64,000 nucleotides of DNA, taken from Firmicutes bacterium ADurb.Bin146. GTDB taxonomy: Bacteria > Bacillota > Clostridia > DUPQ01. Shown here one piece after another: positions 49,167 through 58,647 of this stretch (the stretch's first letter is position 1; each line of letters begins with the position of its first letter). The translations under genes and the position numbers were made by a program. Below the pieces are notes generated by a model that saw only the letters and a program-made list of their open reading frames with translations, searched no databases and was not told the origin of the DNA. The DNA lies in assembly GCA_002070475.1 (NCBI GenBank), contig MWDI01000060.1:1-64000 (forward strand), read 5' to 3'.

Positions 49167-50381
49167 ATGAGATTATTTGACAAAGAAAAAATATATCTTT
49201 TTGATGGTTCTAAAGGATTTATGCTTCAAAAATATGGTTTGGAAAAAGGTCTGCTTGCCGAGTCATATAATATAAATAATCCTGATATCGTGAAAAGAAT
49301 CCATACAGAGTACTGTGATGCGGGAAGTGATATAATACAAACGAATACCTTATGTGCAAATAAATTAGTTCTTAGACGACATGGTTTAGAGAATTCTCAT
49401 GATGAAATAAATAGTCAGGGAATAAAACTAGCAAAGGAATCGGTTAATGGAAGAGATATTCTTGTAGCTGCATCAATAGGCCCAATCTCAGAAATGCTCC
49501 AACCATCAGGCTCTTTGACTTTTAATGAGGCTTACAACATATTTCAAGATCAGATAAAAGCATGCAGTGAAGCTGATATAATTAATTTTGAAACTTTTAC
49601 TGATTTAAAAGAAATGAGGATAGCATATCTTGCTAATAAAGAATCAGTTAATCTGCCAGTCATTTGCAACATGACATTTGAAAAAAATAATATGACATTG
49701 ATGGGGCATTCCCCAAGAATATGTTCTGGAATCTTGAAAAAAATGGGTGCGGATGTTGTGGGGGTTAACTGTTCGAATGGACCAGAAAAAATAGGTGAGA
49801 TAATGCAGGAAATTGCCTTATTTGAAGACTTTACTTGTGTAAAACCGAATGCAGGAGTTCCACACTATGTTGACGGTATTGCATATTATAGCCAATCAGA
49901 ACAGGCTTTTTGCCATTACAGTGATGAACTTTTAAAGTATAACATCGGAATTACTGGAGGATGCTGTGGCACCACTCCAGAATATATTAAAGATATGAAT
50001 TACGTAAAACAAAGAAAAAGAAGTGTTACTATACCAGTTGATAAAAAAAGATATATATTCAGTCAATATGCTTATGTTGACCTAGATAACCCCTATGAAA
50101 CAATGAATTTTTATATTGAAGACAAGGATATTATGGCTAATATAGATGCTGCATATGACATTAATGAAGAAAAGTGTGATGTTTACATTATAAATTATAA
50201 AGGTAAAGACGCTGACTTTATTTTTGAATTAGTATACCATTTGCAGGATGTGTTAAGAAAACCTTTTATATTTAACATAAATCATAATCAATCTCTTAAA
50301 AGCGCTTTAAGGGCATATTGCGGAATAGCAGCAACTAATGTAATGCTACAAAATGAGTATGGTTCTGTAAATCTGATTTAA
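49167..50381 (+). CDS. Homocysteine S-methyltransferase-family protein with C-terminal extension
   Basis: Residues 1 to about 285 form the homocysteine-binding barrel found in MetH and BHMT: LFDGSKGFMLQ, DIIQTNTLCAN, and the zinc ligands in GVNCSNGP and GGCCGTTPEYI. There is no folate, cobalamin or activation domain. The last 115 or so residues (about 290-404) match nothing I recognise. It may be a methyltransferase using a small methyl donor, or a partial MetH system needing a partner. The queH gene is 12 bases upstream. The 3' end overlaps the sensor kinase gene by four bases in convergent orientation. Confidence 0.85.
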   Translation: MRLFDKEKIYLFDGSKGFMLQKYGLEKGLLAESYNINNPDIVKRIHTEYCDAGSDIIQTNTLCANKLVLRRHGLENSHDEINSQGIKLAKESVNGRDILVAASIGPISEMLQPSGSLTFNEAYNIFQDQIKACSEADIINFETFTDLKEMRIAYLANKESVNLPVICNMTFEKNNMTLMGHSPRICSGILKKMGADVVGVNCSNGPEKIGEIMQEIALFEDFTCVKPNAGVPHYVDGIAYYSQSEQAFCHYSDELLKYNIGITGGCCGTTPEYIKDMNYVKQRKRSVTIPVDKKRYIFSQYAYVDLDNPYETMNFYIEDKDIMANIDAAYDINEEKCDVYIINYKGKDADFIFELVYHLQDVLRKPFIFNINHNQSLKSALRAYCGIAATNVMLQNEYGSVNLI

Positions 50382-52198
50382 GTTATATCTGTATATTTGG
50401 TAAGGGTAAAATGGAAAGTAGAACCAGAATAGCCATCACTCTCAACCCATATACTTTCATTCATCCTTTTAAGTGTTTCACGTGCAATTGATAATCCTAA
50501 GCCGGAACCTGCTCCAGAACGGGCTTTATCAGATTTATAAAATCTATCAAAAACATATGGAAGATCCTCTTTTGATATACCATTTCCGAAATCCTGAACT
50601 GAAACTATGTATTTACTGTCCTCATTTAAAATATCTATCTTTATATTTATAGTCTTATCAGTTGAAGGTTTTGAAAACTTAATTGCATTATCTATAAGTA
50701 TGGTCAGTATCTGTTCTATCCGGTCAGAATTCCCATAAACATAAACCGGTGATGATGTATATTTGAAATCGATTCTGACATTTTCCTCATTGTAGGAGAA
50801 ATGATATTTCTCAACTTTATCGAATATTATATCTGTCAAGCCAACTTTGCCTATTGCAAAAGCTTCGGCAGATGATTGCAGTCTTGAAAGAGTAAGTAGG
50901 TCATTGATAAGCCGATTCAGTCGATGAAGCTCGTTTGACATCATTTCATAATACTTATTTATTTTATCAGAATCAGTTACTATACCATCTTTAAGAGGTG
51001 CTAAAAGCCCCATTACTCCGGTTAGTGGGGTTTTTAATTCATGTGAAACATTAGCGACATAATCTCTTCTTGTCTGTTCAAGTCGAACTTCTTTAGTTAT
51101 ATCTGTAAATATACCCATTGCTCCTACTAGACTATCATTTACAGAGAGAGGTTTGATAACGCACAGAATCATATTGCTATCAATCTCGTAAGTATTTTCA
51201 ATACCCGTTTTCGATGATAAGCACTGTCTAAAGTCATTCCATACTTCTTCAAGCGGTATAATGCTGTATTTGTCATGTTCATTAATAATTGAATTAAAAA
51301 GTTTAGTAATTGCTGGATTAATAATTATCGGAGAAAGTGAATCATCGACAACAAGTATACCTTCATTCATGGAATTTAATACTCCCTGAAGCACATTCGT
51401 TTCTCGGGTAAGGCTTGATATTGTTTTACTCAATTGAGAGGACAGGTGGTTCATTGTAATAGATAATTGACCTATTTCGGCAGGATAGGATTCATCTGCA
51501 CGAACTGTAAAATCTCCTTTGCCAAATGCAATAGCCACGTCCCTTATTGCTACAAGAGGCTTTGTAATGCTTTTTGAAAGTTTATAGACTGGATACAGCA
51601 TAAGTAAGGCAACGCCTATCATTGTCAGTATAAGTGTTTTGTTTATACTGTTCAATTCATCAGAATAATCATCAATAAATTTGCATATTGTCAATACCGC
51701 TTCAACACTACCATATTGGGAAAAAATAGGTCTCATAATAATTATCATATCAGAGTTAAATTCATTTTCCGAGTTTTCCATCGTAATATATTGACCGGTA
51801 AGTACCTTTCGTACATAGGGGGAAAGGGTTTGTTTATAAAACTTGTCCATGTCATTTTTATCAACTACGTAATTGCTTTTTTGTAAATCGGGAGCATATG
51901 AATATACTTCAACATTTAATTTGTCAGATATAACTACATAACTTCTTAATATAGTAGATTCAGCTTGAAATACCTTATTAAAAAACTGTTCAAGCTGATC
52001 CTTAGTCATCCATTCTTCAGGAATTAATGATGCAAGCATGTCAGTTTCTTCTTTTAAGCGTTCTAACTGATAATTGACAAAAATTTCTTTAGATGTAACT
52101 GTGTATATAATGGTTGTGATAATTAGAGAAATAATTAATATTGTTAATACTAGAAGAACGATTTTTATAAAAAAAGGCTTATCAAGTATTTTATTCAT
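50378..52198 (-). CDS. PhoR-like membrane sensor histidine kinase
   Basis: Sensor of a two-component pair. Membrane segment at about residues 8-35, an extracytoplasmic domain of about 150 residues, a second membrane segment (about 190-210), HAMP (KSITKPLVAIRDVAIAFG), a PAS-like domain (about 265-370), the HisKA dimerisation helix with phosphoacceptor H386 in VSHELKTP, and the ATPase domain with NAIKFS, DFGNGI and GAGSGLGLSIA. The ATG at 52198 overlaps the regulator stop by eight bases and is preferred over an upstream in-frame start at 52228. The signal is unknown; a cell-envelope or phosphate stimulus fits the WalK/PhoR-like layout. Confidence 0.94.
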   Translation of the reverse strand: MNKILDKPFFIKIVLLVLTILIISLIITTIIYTVTSKEIFVNYQLERLKEETDMLASLIPEEWMTKDQLEQFFNKVFQAESTILRSYVVISDKLNVEVYSYAPDLQKSNYVVDKNDMDKFYKQTLSPYVRKVLTGQYITMENSENEFNSDMIIIMRPIFSQYGSVEAVLTICKFIDDYSDELNSINKTLILTMIGVALLMLYPVYKLSKSITKPLVAIRDVAIAFGKGDFTVRADESYPAEIGQLSITMNHLSSQLSKTISSLTRETNVLQGVLNSMNEGILVVDDSLSPIIINPAITKLFNSIINEHDKYSIIPLEEVWNDFRQCLSSKTGIENTYEIDSNMILCVIKPLSVNDSLVGAMGIFTDITKEVRLEQTRRDYVANVSHELKTPLTGVMGLLAPLKDGIVTDSDKINKYYEMMSNELHRLNRLINDLLTLSRLQSSAEAFAIGKVGLTDIIFDKVEKYHFSYNEENVRIDFKYTSSPVYVYGNSDRIEQILTILIDNAIKFSKPSTDKTINIKIDILNEDSKYIVSVQDFGNGISKEDLPYVFDRFYKSDKARSGAGSGLGLSIARETLKRMNESIWVESDGYSGSTFHFTLTKYTDIT

Positions 52199-52880
52199 CA
52201 CTGCATTCAAATTTGTAGCCAACACCATAGATTGTTTGTATGCATTTTTGGATATCTAGTGGTAGCTTAGCACGGATACGCTTTATATGAGTATCAATTG
52301 TCCTCGAATCACCAGAATATTCAAAACCCCAGATGATGTTCATAATCTGTTCACGTGTGTATACAGTTTTAGGATTTGATAAAAGAAGATATAAAACCTC
52401 GACTTCTTTTGGTGTCGCATGAGTGGGTTTATTGTCTATAAGTATAGAATATCTTGTTATATCTACGCTGAGCTGTTTAAAAGTGACTTTGCCGGAAAAT
52501 CCTTTATTTGTAGAATTTCTAACTCTGTTTATAACGGCTTTAATTCTGGCTATTACTTCCATTGAACTGAATGGCTTAACTATGTAATCATCTGCACCAA
52601 GATCGAATGCAAGCAAGCGGTCTATTTCCTCTGATTTTGCAGTTAGCATAATAATGGGAAGATTGCTATCAATCCTAATTCTCCTGCATACTTCAATACC
52701 ATCTATTTGAGGCATCATTATATCAAGGACAATAATATCAAAATTACCTTGCTTATATTTGTCCAAGCACTCCTGACCATTAAAGGCAGACTCGTGTTTT
52801 ATACCATATTTATCAAAGTAAACACTTAATGCTTCATGGACTATCGGGTCGTCATCACAGATTAATACATGTATATCCAT
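52191..52880 (-). CDS. OmpR/PhoB-family response regulator
   Basis: DNA-binding regulator paired with the kinase downstream. The receiver domain has the acidic pocket DDD at 9-11, the phosphoacceptor D53 in VLDIMMPQIDG, the switch Thr in IMLTAKSEE and the Lys in DDYIVKPFSSME. The C-terminal winged helix (about 130-228) contains TPKEVEVLYLLLSNP and GDSRTIDTHIKRIRAKL. 229 residues. It has its own promoter and overlaps the kinase gene by eight bases. Target genes are unknown. Confidence 0.95.
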   Translation of the reverse strand: MDIHVLICDDDPIVHEALSVYFDKYGIKHESAFNGQECLDKYKQGNFDIIVLDIMMPQIDGIEVCRRIRIDSNLPIIMLTAKSEEIDRLLAFDLGADDYIVKPFSSMEVIARIKAVINRVRNSTNKGFSGKVTFKQLSVDITRYSILIDNKPTHATPKEVEVLYLLLSNPKTVYTREQIMNIIWGFEYSGDSRTIDTHIKRIRAKLPLDIQKCIQTIYGVGYKFECSDE

Positions 52881-52901
52881 TTCAATTCGCCTCTTGGCAA
52901 A

Positions 52902-52930
52902 ATTATACCAAATATGCTATGCTTATTCAA
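52902..52930 (-). promoter_or_regulatory. Promoter of the two-component operon
   Basis: On the minus strand TTGAAT (52925-52930), 17-base spacer, TATAAT (52902-52907), about 22 bases before the regulator ATG. Confidence 0.8.
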
Positions 52931-53010
52931 ATAACAATATCCTAAAAAAACACTATTCAAAAGTTCTTACGTAATTTTGCTGGAAATCATATAGAATATA
53001 AATGCTTAAG

Positions 53011-53019
53011 TGTTATAAT
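53011..53019 (+). promoter_or_regulatory. Extended -10 promoter of the MalY-type gene
   Basis: TGTTATAAT, an extended -10 with perfect TATAAT, lies 30 bases before the TTG start. The -35 is weak. The gap from here to the divergent regulator promoter shows nothing else. Confidence 0.6.
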
Positions 53020-53049
53020 GTTTTGAAGAAGGAAAGGCAGGAAAGATAA

Positions 53050-54252
53050 TTGAAGATTTACAATTTTGACAAAGTTACAGACAGGCATAATACCAACTCT
53101 TTAAAATATGATTATTATAAGGATTTCGGTTATACTGAGGACCATTTACCACTATGGGTAGCAGACATGGACTTTCCAGTTATTGAGGAAATAAAGAATA
53201 CTATATATAAGATAAACGCAGTAGGAATTTATGGCTATACAGGTATATCAGATAACTATTTCAAAACAGTTGCTGAATGGATGTATAAACGTCATAATTT
53301 CAAAGTAGAGAAGGAATGGCAATGTATAACGCCAGGAGTTGTATATGCATTAAGCGCTGCTGTATGTGCATTTACCAAACCTGAGGAAAGCGTTATAATA
53401 CAGACTCCTGTTTACTCACCATTTTATAGAGTAATAAATAACAATAACAGAAAGCTTGTTAAAAATCCTTTAATTTATGATGACGGTAATTATTCTGTTG
53501 ATTTTAATGATTTTGAAAATAAAATTGTAGAGAATAATGTTAAAATGTTCATTCTATGCAATCCTCATAATCCTGTTGGCAAGGTATTTACAAAAGAAGA
53601 GTTAATAAGAATGTGCCATATATGCTGTAAGCATAAGGTTATTATAGTTAGTGATGAAATACATCAGGATTTTATCCATGAACCGAATAAGCACATTGTT
53701 CTTGCAAATTTGAATGAGAAGTTTGAGCAAAGCTGTATTATTTGTACTGCCCCAAGTAAGACATTCAACATTGCAGGACTAAAAGTTTCAAATATATTTA
53801 TACCAAATCTGGAATTAAAGAAAAAATATGATGAAGAACTTAACAGAAGAGGTCCAAGTTCAGTTAATTCATTAGGAATAGCAGCATGTCTTGCTGCATA
53901 TAAATATGGGGAACCTTGGCTTAATCAGCTTAAGAAATATTTAAAAGACAATGTGGATTATGTTGAATCCTTTATAAACGAGAATCTGCCAAAGATAAAA
54001 CTTGTTAACCCGCAAGGCACATATCTTATATGGATTGATTGCAAGGAAATGGGCTTAGATAATGAGCAGCTTAATGCGTTTTTTAAAGACGAAGCCAAAC
54101 TTTGGTTAAACCCAGGGGATGTATTCGGACCTGAAGGCAAAGGATTCCAAAGGATTAATATTGCTACAAGCAGAAGTAATCTGGAAAAAGCCATGAATAG
54201 AATAAAAATAGCATATGATATACTTTTTCATGAAAAAAAAGAAGTATATTAA
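53050..54252 (+). CDS. MalY/PatB-type PLP-dependent C-S lyase or aminotransferase
   Basis: Fold-type I pyridoxal-phosphate enzyme, 400 residues, of the MalY/PatB group that splits cystathionine or cysteine conjugates. It opens with YNFDKVTDRHNTNSLKYD and LPLWVADMDFP, typical of the group. The PLP-binding segment is SDEIHQDF, and the Schiff-base lysine is in TAPSKTFNIAGLK; FGPEGKGFQRINIATSRSNLEKA holds the carboxylate-binding Arg. The start is TTG with GGCAGGAAAG upstream. With the nearby homocysteine and MtaD-type genes it hints at sulfur amino-acid metabolism, though these are not one operon. Confidence 0.9.
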   Translation: MKIYNFDKVTDRHNTNSLKYDYYKDFGYTEDHLPLWVADMDFPVIEEIKNTIYKINAVGIYGYTGISDNYFKTVAEWMYKRHNFKVEKEWQCITPGVVYALSAAVCAFTKPEESVIIQTPVYSPFYRVINNNNRKLVKNPLIYDDGNYSVDFNDFENKIVENNVKMFILCNPHNPVGKVFTKEELIRMCHICCKHKVIIVSDEIHQDFIHEPNKHIVLANLNEKFEQSCIICTAPSKTFNIAGLKVSNIFIPNLELKKKYDEELNRRGPSSVNSLGIAACLAAYKYGEPWLNQLKKYLKDNVDYVESFINENLPKIKLVNPQGTYLIWIDCKEMGLDNEQLNAFFKDEAKLWLNPGDVFGPEGKGFQRINIATSRSNLEKAMNRIKIAYDILFHEKKEVY

Positions 54253-54274
54253 CGTGTTATAAGAATTGATAATC

Positions 54275-54303
54275 TTGACAATCATGACGAATTTTTTTAT
54301 TAT
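54275..54303 (+). promoter_or_regulatory. serS promoter
   Basis: A perfect TTGACA (54275-54280), 17-base spacer, TATTAT (54298-54303), 26 bases before the serS ATG. The leader is too short for a T-box riboswitch. Confidence 0.8.
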
Positions 54304-54329
54304 TAATTAAATATTAAGGGGATAGAGAA

Positions 54330-55595
54330 ATGTTGGATATTAACAGAATAAGAAATAATAAAGAAGAAGTGGAAAAAGCTCTTCTTAAGAAGAATTATAA
54401 AGTGGATTTTACTGAGCTTCTTAATATGGACTCATTGCGCAGAAGCAAGATATTTGAAGTTGAGCAGATGAAAGCCAAAAAAAACGCAGTCTCAGCAGAT
54501 ATACCCAAAATGAAAAAGCAAGGTACAGATGTGTCGCATCTGCTTCAGCAGATGAAGGATCTCTCATCAACAATTTCTGATTTAGAAAAAGATATCACTT
54601 CGCTCGAATTACAGATTCAAAGAATAATGGACTATGTACCAAATACCCCTGCAGAGGATGTAGCAGCTGGAGATGAGACTCAGAATGTACCAGTAAGATA
54701 TCACAACACAAAACCAGAGTTTGCTTTTGATGCAAAAGATCATGTAACTTTATGTGATACTCTTGGGCTTATTGACTATAAACGAGGAGCCAAACTTAGC
54801 GGAAGCGGATACTGGATTTATAAAAATGACGGAGCTTTGCTTGAATGGGCGCTTTTGAACTATTTCATAACTGAGCATATTAAAGATGGATATGAATTTA
54901 TCCTGCCACCGCATATACTAAATCAAGAATGCGGTTATACAGCTGGCCAATTTCCTAAATTTGCTGATGATGTCTATAAATTAACTGAAAATGATCAATT
55001 TCTTCTTCCTACTGCAGAGACAGCGCTGATAAATCTGCATAGAAATGAAGTATTAAAAGAAGAAGAACTGCCTAAGAAGTACTTTGCATATACTCCGTGC
55101 TACAGAAAAGAAGCAGGCAGTTACAGAGCCGAAGAAAGAGGCATGATAAGAGGGCACCAGTTTAACAAGGTAGAAATGTTCCAGTATACAGTTCCGGAAA
55201 AAAGCGAGGAAGCCCTTATGGAGATGGTTGTAAAAGCTGAAAACCTTATGAAAGGTTTAGGTCTTCATTTCAGACTAAGCAAGCTAGCTGCTGCAGATTG
55301 TTCTTTTGCAATGGGTAAGACATTTGATATTGAGGTATGGATACCAAGTATGGGTATTTATAAAGAAGTTAGTTCAGCATCCAATGCGTATGATTTTCAG
55401 GCTATCAGAGGATCTATGCGATTTAAAAGAGCAGCAACCGGCAAGAATGAGTATCTGCATACACTAAATGCATCCGGTCTTGCTACATCAAGAGTTTTTC
55501 CTGCAATAATAGAGCAGAATCAAAACATCGATGGATCTGTTACTGTTCCAGAAGTTTTAAGAAAATGGCTAGGTAAGGATAAAATAACGATTTGA
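54330..55595 (+). CDS. serS: Seryl-tRNA synthetase
   Basis: Class II aminoacyl-tRNA synthetase charging tRNA-Ser (and tRNA-Sec where present). The N-terminal antiparallel coiled-coil arm spans about residues 25-105. Motif 2 is CYRKEAGSYRAEERGMIRGHQF and motif 3 includes LHTLNASGLATSR; ASNAYDFQAIRGSMRFKR matches the serine-binding region. 421 residues, normal. AAGGGG precedes the ATG. Its stop shares bases with the lysA start (TGATG). Confidence 0.96.
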   Translation: MLDINRIRNNKEEVEKALLKKNYKVDFTELLNMDSLRRSKIFEVEQMKAKKNAVSADIPKMKKQGTDVSHLLQQMKDLSSTISDLEKDITSLELQIQRIMDYVPNTPAEDVAAGDETQNVPVRYHNTKPEFAFDAKDHVTLCDTLGLIDYKRGAKLSGSGYWIYKNDGALLEWALLNYFITEHIKDGYEFILPPHILNQECGYTAGQFPKFADDVYKLTENDQFLLPTAETALINLHRNEVLKEEELPKKYFAYTPCYRKEAGSYRAEERGMIRGHQFNKVEMFQYTVPEKSEEALMEMVVKAENLMKGLGLHFRLSKLAAADCSFAMGKTFDIEVWIPSMGIYKEVSSASNAYDFQAIRGSMRFKRAATGKNEYLHTLNASGLATSRVFPAIIEQNQNIDGSVTVPEVLRKWLGKDKITI

Positions 55596-56836
55596 TGAAA
55601 TATTTTAGTGAAATTACAGATTTTTATAAACAAAATAAACCTTCTGAATTACTCGAACAATTCGGTTCACCATTGTATGTCTATAATGAAGATATTTTAA
55701 GACAACGAGCAAGACAGATAAAATCATTGGTTGATATGCCAAATTTTGAAGTATCATATTCAATAAAAGCAAATTCAAATCTTCACATATTAAAAATACT
55801 TAAAGAAGAAGGGCTTTATGCTGATGCAATGAGTGATGGAGAAATTTTCATTCTTGAGAAGGCAGGTTATGAGAAGGATGATATTTTTTTTGTATGTAAT
55901 AATGTATCTGCAGAAGAAATGAGATATGCTGTGGACAGAGGAATTATGGTAAGTGTTGATTCATTATCCCAGCTTGATTTATATGGGAGGAATTTTCCTA
56001 AAAGCAAAGTATCAGTCAGATTAAATCCGGGTATAGGAGCAGGACATCATCAGAAAGTAGTAACTGGAGGAAAAACTACAAAATTCGGTATTAATCTTGA
56101 AAAAATAGAAGATATATTTGATATATCAAGAAAATATAATTTAAAAATTACTGGCATTAATCAGCATATAGGATCTTTGTTTATGTCATCAACCGAATAT
56201 CTAAGAGGCGTAAATGAATTGCTTCAAACAGCTTTGTTTTTCAAGGATCTTGAATTTATTGATTTCGGCGGAGGATTTGGTATTCCATATAAAAAGCAGG
56301 AAGGACAACAACCATTAGAGCTTGTTCAGTTCGGTCAGGATCTTAAATATATTTTGTCCCAATGGCAATCAGAAAACAAAAGAGATATAATTTTCAGATG
56401 TGAACCCGGGAGATTTGTAGTTGCTGAATCATCCATTTTGCTTGGCAAGGTATACGCAAAGAAAAATAACTATAATAAAATATTTATTGGGACTGACTTA
56501 GGATTTTCAGTATTAATCAGACCTGCAATGTATGGCTCTCACCATGATATTGAAGTATATAGGAAGAATAAGTTGGTCAAAAATAAACCATTTGAATCGG
56601 TAAATATCACTGGTAATATATGTGAAAGTGGTGACATACTGGTTGAAGAAAGAGAACTTCCAGTTATAAATGAAGAGGATATAATTGGAGTGATGGATGC
56701 AGGCGCATATGGGTATTCAATGAGCTCTAACTACAATAACAGGATGCGTCCTGCAGAAGTATTGATAAAAAGCAATGGCAGCGTGCAGCTTATTAGAAAA
56801 AGAGATACGTTTGAGGATCTTATTAAAGGTTTCTGA
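55595..56836 (+). CDS. lysA: Diaminopimelate decarboxylase-family enzyme
   Basis: Fold-type III PLP decarboxylase, expected to turn meso-diaminopimelate into lysine. The PLP lysine is in VSYSIKANSNLHIL, followed by HIGS, the FGGGFGIPY phosphate loop, CEPGRFVVAESSILL, the active-site Cys-Glu-Ser-Gly-Asp (ICESGDIL) and DAGAYGYSMSSNYN. 413 residues. The ATG at 55595 overlaps the serS stop and is preferred over the TTG at 55592. Related carboxynorspermidine decarboxylases lack parts of this pattern, so LysA is the best call. Confidence 0.9.
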   Translation: MKYFSEITDFYKQNKPSELLEQFGSPLYVYNEDILRQRARQIKSLVDMPNFEVSYSIKANSNLHILKILKEEGLYADAMSDGEIFILEKAGYEKDDIFFVCNNVSAEEMRYAVDRGIMVSVDSLSQLDLYGRNFPKSKVSVRLNPGIGAGHHQKVVTGGKTTKFGINLEKIEDIFDISRKYNLKITGINQHIGSLFMSSTEYLRGVNELLQTALFFKDLEFIDFGGGFGIPYKKQEGQQPLELVQFGQDLKYILSQWQSENKRDIIFRCEPGRFVVAESSILLGKVYAKKNNYNKIFIGTDLGFSVLIRPAMYGSHHDIEVYRKNKLVKNKPFESVNITGNICESGDILVEERELPVINEEDIIGVMDAGAYGYSMSSNYNNRMRPAEVLIKSNGSVQLIRKRDTFEDLIKGF

Positions 56837-56860
56837 TATGAGGTGGAAATAATCATATGT

Positions 56861-56887
56861 ATGGAATATAATGTGAATATATTCCAT
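56861..56887 (+). terminator. AT-rich hairpin between lysA and the MtaD-type gene
   Basis: ATGGAATATA (56861-56870) and TATATTCCAT (56878-56887) are perfect 10-base arms around a 7-base loop, followed by TATTTTT. It can act as a terminator for serS-lysA. The left arm also overlaps a TATAAT (56867-56872) with TGGAAA 17 bases upstream, so it could be an operator over a promoter. Confidence 0.55.
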
Positions 56888-56905
56888 TATTTTTGAGGTG
56901 AGAGA

Positions 56906-58210
56906 ATGAACACAATGATTAAAAATGCAGATATTCTGACTATGGATGATGACTTTTCAATTTTAAAAAATCAGGTTATCTGCATAGAAGATGACAGAAT
57001 AGTATATATAGGTGAAGATGAACCTTTCTTTTTTCTTCCCAACAGAATAATAAATGCGAAAAACAAAATAGTAATGCCAGGACTCATAAACTCACATACT
57101 CACTGTGCTATGACATTGATGAGAAATAGGTCAAATGATTTGCCATTAGAAAGATGGTTGCAAGAAGGGATATTTCCGATTGAAGCCAATCTGACATATA
57201 AGGATGTCTACTCAGGTGCAATGCTTGGAATAGCTGAAATGATTAAATGCGGTACGACTGCATATCTTGATATGTACTATATTCATGAAGCATCCATTGA
57301 AGCCATATCATCATCAGGTATAAGAGCTAATCTCTCATATGGCGTGTCTACTTCTAGCAAAGTTAAAGAACTCGGCAAACAAGGAGCAGAAGAATACTGC
57401 AAGAATTTTATATTAAACAATAGAAAAGCTTTTAAAGGTAGATTAAATACATCGATTGAAGTACATTCAGTATATCTGGTTGATGAGAATGAGCTAATAT
57501 TAAGTGCTCAGATGGCAAAAGATACAGAAACTCTCATACATATCCATCTTCATGAAACTCAGACAGAAGTAAATAATTGTATAAAGAAATATGGAATGAC
57601 TCCTTTGCAATTATGTGAAAAAACAGGGATATTGGAAAATAAAGTAACTGCAGCACACACTGTTCATGTTAATGATGAAGATATGCAGTTGATGAAAAAA
57701 AGAAAAGTAATACCCGTTCATAATCCTTCAAGTAATATGCTTCTTGGCAGCGGATTTGCAGATATTCCTAAAATGCTGCAAATAGGCTTAAAGCCAGCAT
57801 TAGGTACTGATGGCGCAGCAAGCAATAATACTATAGATATGTTTAAAGAAATGCATATTACTGCATTAATCCATAAGGGATATAAAAAAGACAGCAATGC
57901 GATAAATGCAAAACAGGTATTAACAATGGCAACAGCAAATGGAGCAAAAGCTTTAGGATTCGATAATTGCGGAATGATCAAAGTTGGAATGAAAGCAGAT
58001 ATTGCAATAGTAAACACAGATAGCCTCAATATGTCGCCATACCATGACTCTGTGTCCGCTCTAGTATATTCAGCAAGAGCAACTGATGTGGATACTGTAT
58101 TAGTAAATGGAGAAATACTTATGAAAGATAGAAAGCTTCTTACAATTGATGAAGAAAAGGTAAAGTACGAAGCATTAAAATCTGCTGAAAGACTTTATAA
58201 TCTACATTAA
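56906..58210 (+). CDS. mtaD: Amidohydrolase, MtaD-type (methylthioadenosine/SAH deaminase)
   Basis: Metal-dependent deaminase of the ATZ/TRZ-MtaD group, expected to deaminate S-adenosylhomocysteine or 5'-methylthioadenosine. The metal ligands are HTHC in PGLINSHTHCAMTLMR, HLHETQTE, AAHTVHVNDEDM and the Asp in LGTDGAASNNTIDMF. 434 residues, full length. GAGGTGAGAG precedes the ATG. Guanine or cytosine deaminase-like activity cannot be excluded by eye. Confidence 0.88.
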   Translation: MNTMIKNADILTMDDDFSILKNQVICIEDDRIVYIGEDEPFFFLPNRIINAKNKIVMPGLINSHTHCAMTLMRNRSNDLPLERWLQEGIFPIEANLTYKDVYSGAMLGIAEMIKCGTTAYLDMYYIHEASIEAISSSGIRANLSYGVSTSSKVKELGKQGAEEYCKNFILNNRKAFKGRLNTSIEVHSVYLVDENELILSAQMAKDTETLIHIHLHETQTEVNNCIKKYGMTPLQLCEKTGILENKVTAAHTVHVNDEDMQLMKKRKVIPVHNPSSNMLLGSGFADIPKMLQIGLKPALGTDGAASNNTIDMFKEMHITALIHKGYKKDSNAINAKQVLTMATANGAKALGFDNCGMIKVGMKADIAIVNTDSLNMSPYHDSVSALVYSARATDVDTVLVNGEILMKDRKLLTIDEEKVKYEALKSAERLYNLH

Positions 58211-58216
58211 GAACGT

Positions 58217-58228
58217 AAGGGTACCCTT
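58217..58228. repeat. Perfect 12-base palindrome
   Basis: AAGGGTACCCTT lies seven bases after the MtaD-type stop and about 70 before the PII-like gene. The loop would be too small for a good hairpin, so an operator is as likely as a weak terminator. Confidence 0.4.
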
Positions 58229-58298
58229 GTTTATTTGCTGTGATTGAGTTAAGATATAAAAAAGATATCAGAGCAGGTGCTTTGAGGAAAGAAGAAAT

Positions 58299-58643
58299 AT
58301 GCAGCTTTTAGTTATTGTACTTAACAAAACAGAATACCTTGGCCCGTTACTGACCTGTATGTTAGAAAGAAATATTTCCGGAGCGACAGTGTTAGATTCA
58401 ACAGGCATGATAAAAGTTATTAGTGAACAATCAGTTGAACCTCCTTCAATTTTCGGTTCATTAAGGGAATTCATCAATCCCTCACGCGAAAGCAGCAAGA
58501 CTGTTTTCATGGTTCTTCCGGATGAGAAGATAGAAATAGCAAAAAGCATAGTCAAAGAAGTAACAGGTGGATTTGAAGAACCGAATACTGGGTTGATGTT
58601 CACAATTCCTCTTTCCTATGTGGAAGGATTAAAAATGGTATAA
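58299..58643 (+). CDS. PII-like signal protein linked to antiporter
   Basis: 114-residue protein with the ferredoxin-like PII plan: strand MQLLVIVLNKTEYLGPLLTCMLERNI, a glycine turn (SGATVLDSTG), a middle loop with SIFGSLREF in place of the T-loop, and a last strand GLMFTIPLSYVEGL. The Tyr-bearing T-loop and the usual nitrogen signatures of GlnB are absent. It lies four bases before a CPA2-type antiporter, so it probably gates that transporter in response to a small ligand, as other PII-like proteins do with their transport neighbours. GAGGAAAG precedes the ATG. Confidence 0.68.
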   Translation: MQLLVIVLNKTEYLGPLLTCMLERNISGATVLDSTGMIKVISEQSVEPPSIFGSLREFINPSRESSKTVFMVLPDEKIEIAKSIVKEVTGGFEEPNTGLMFTIPLSYVEGLKMV

Positions 58644-58647
58644 AATT

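Noticed and set aside
54253..54329. T-box riboswitch before serS
   Set aside because: The leader is under 80 bases, with a clear promoter close to the start; there is no room for a T-box.
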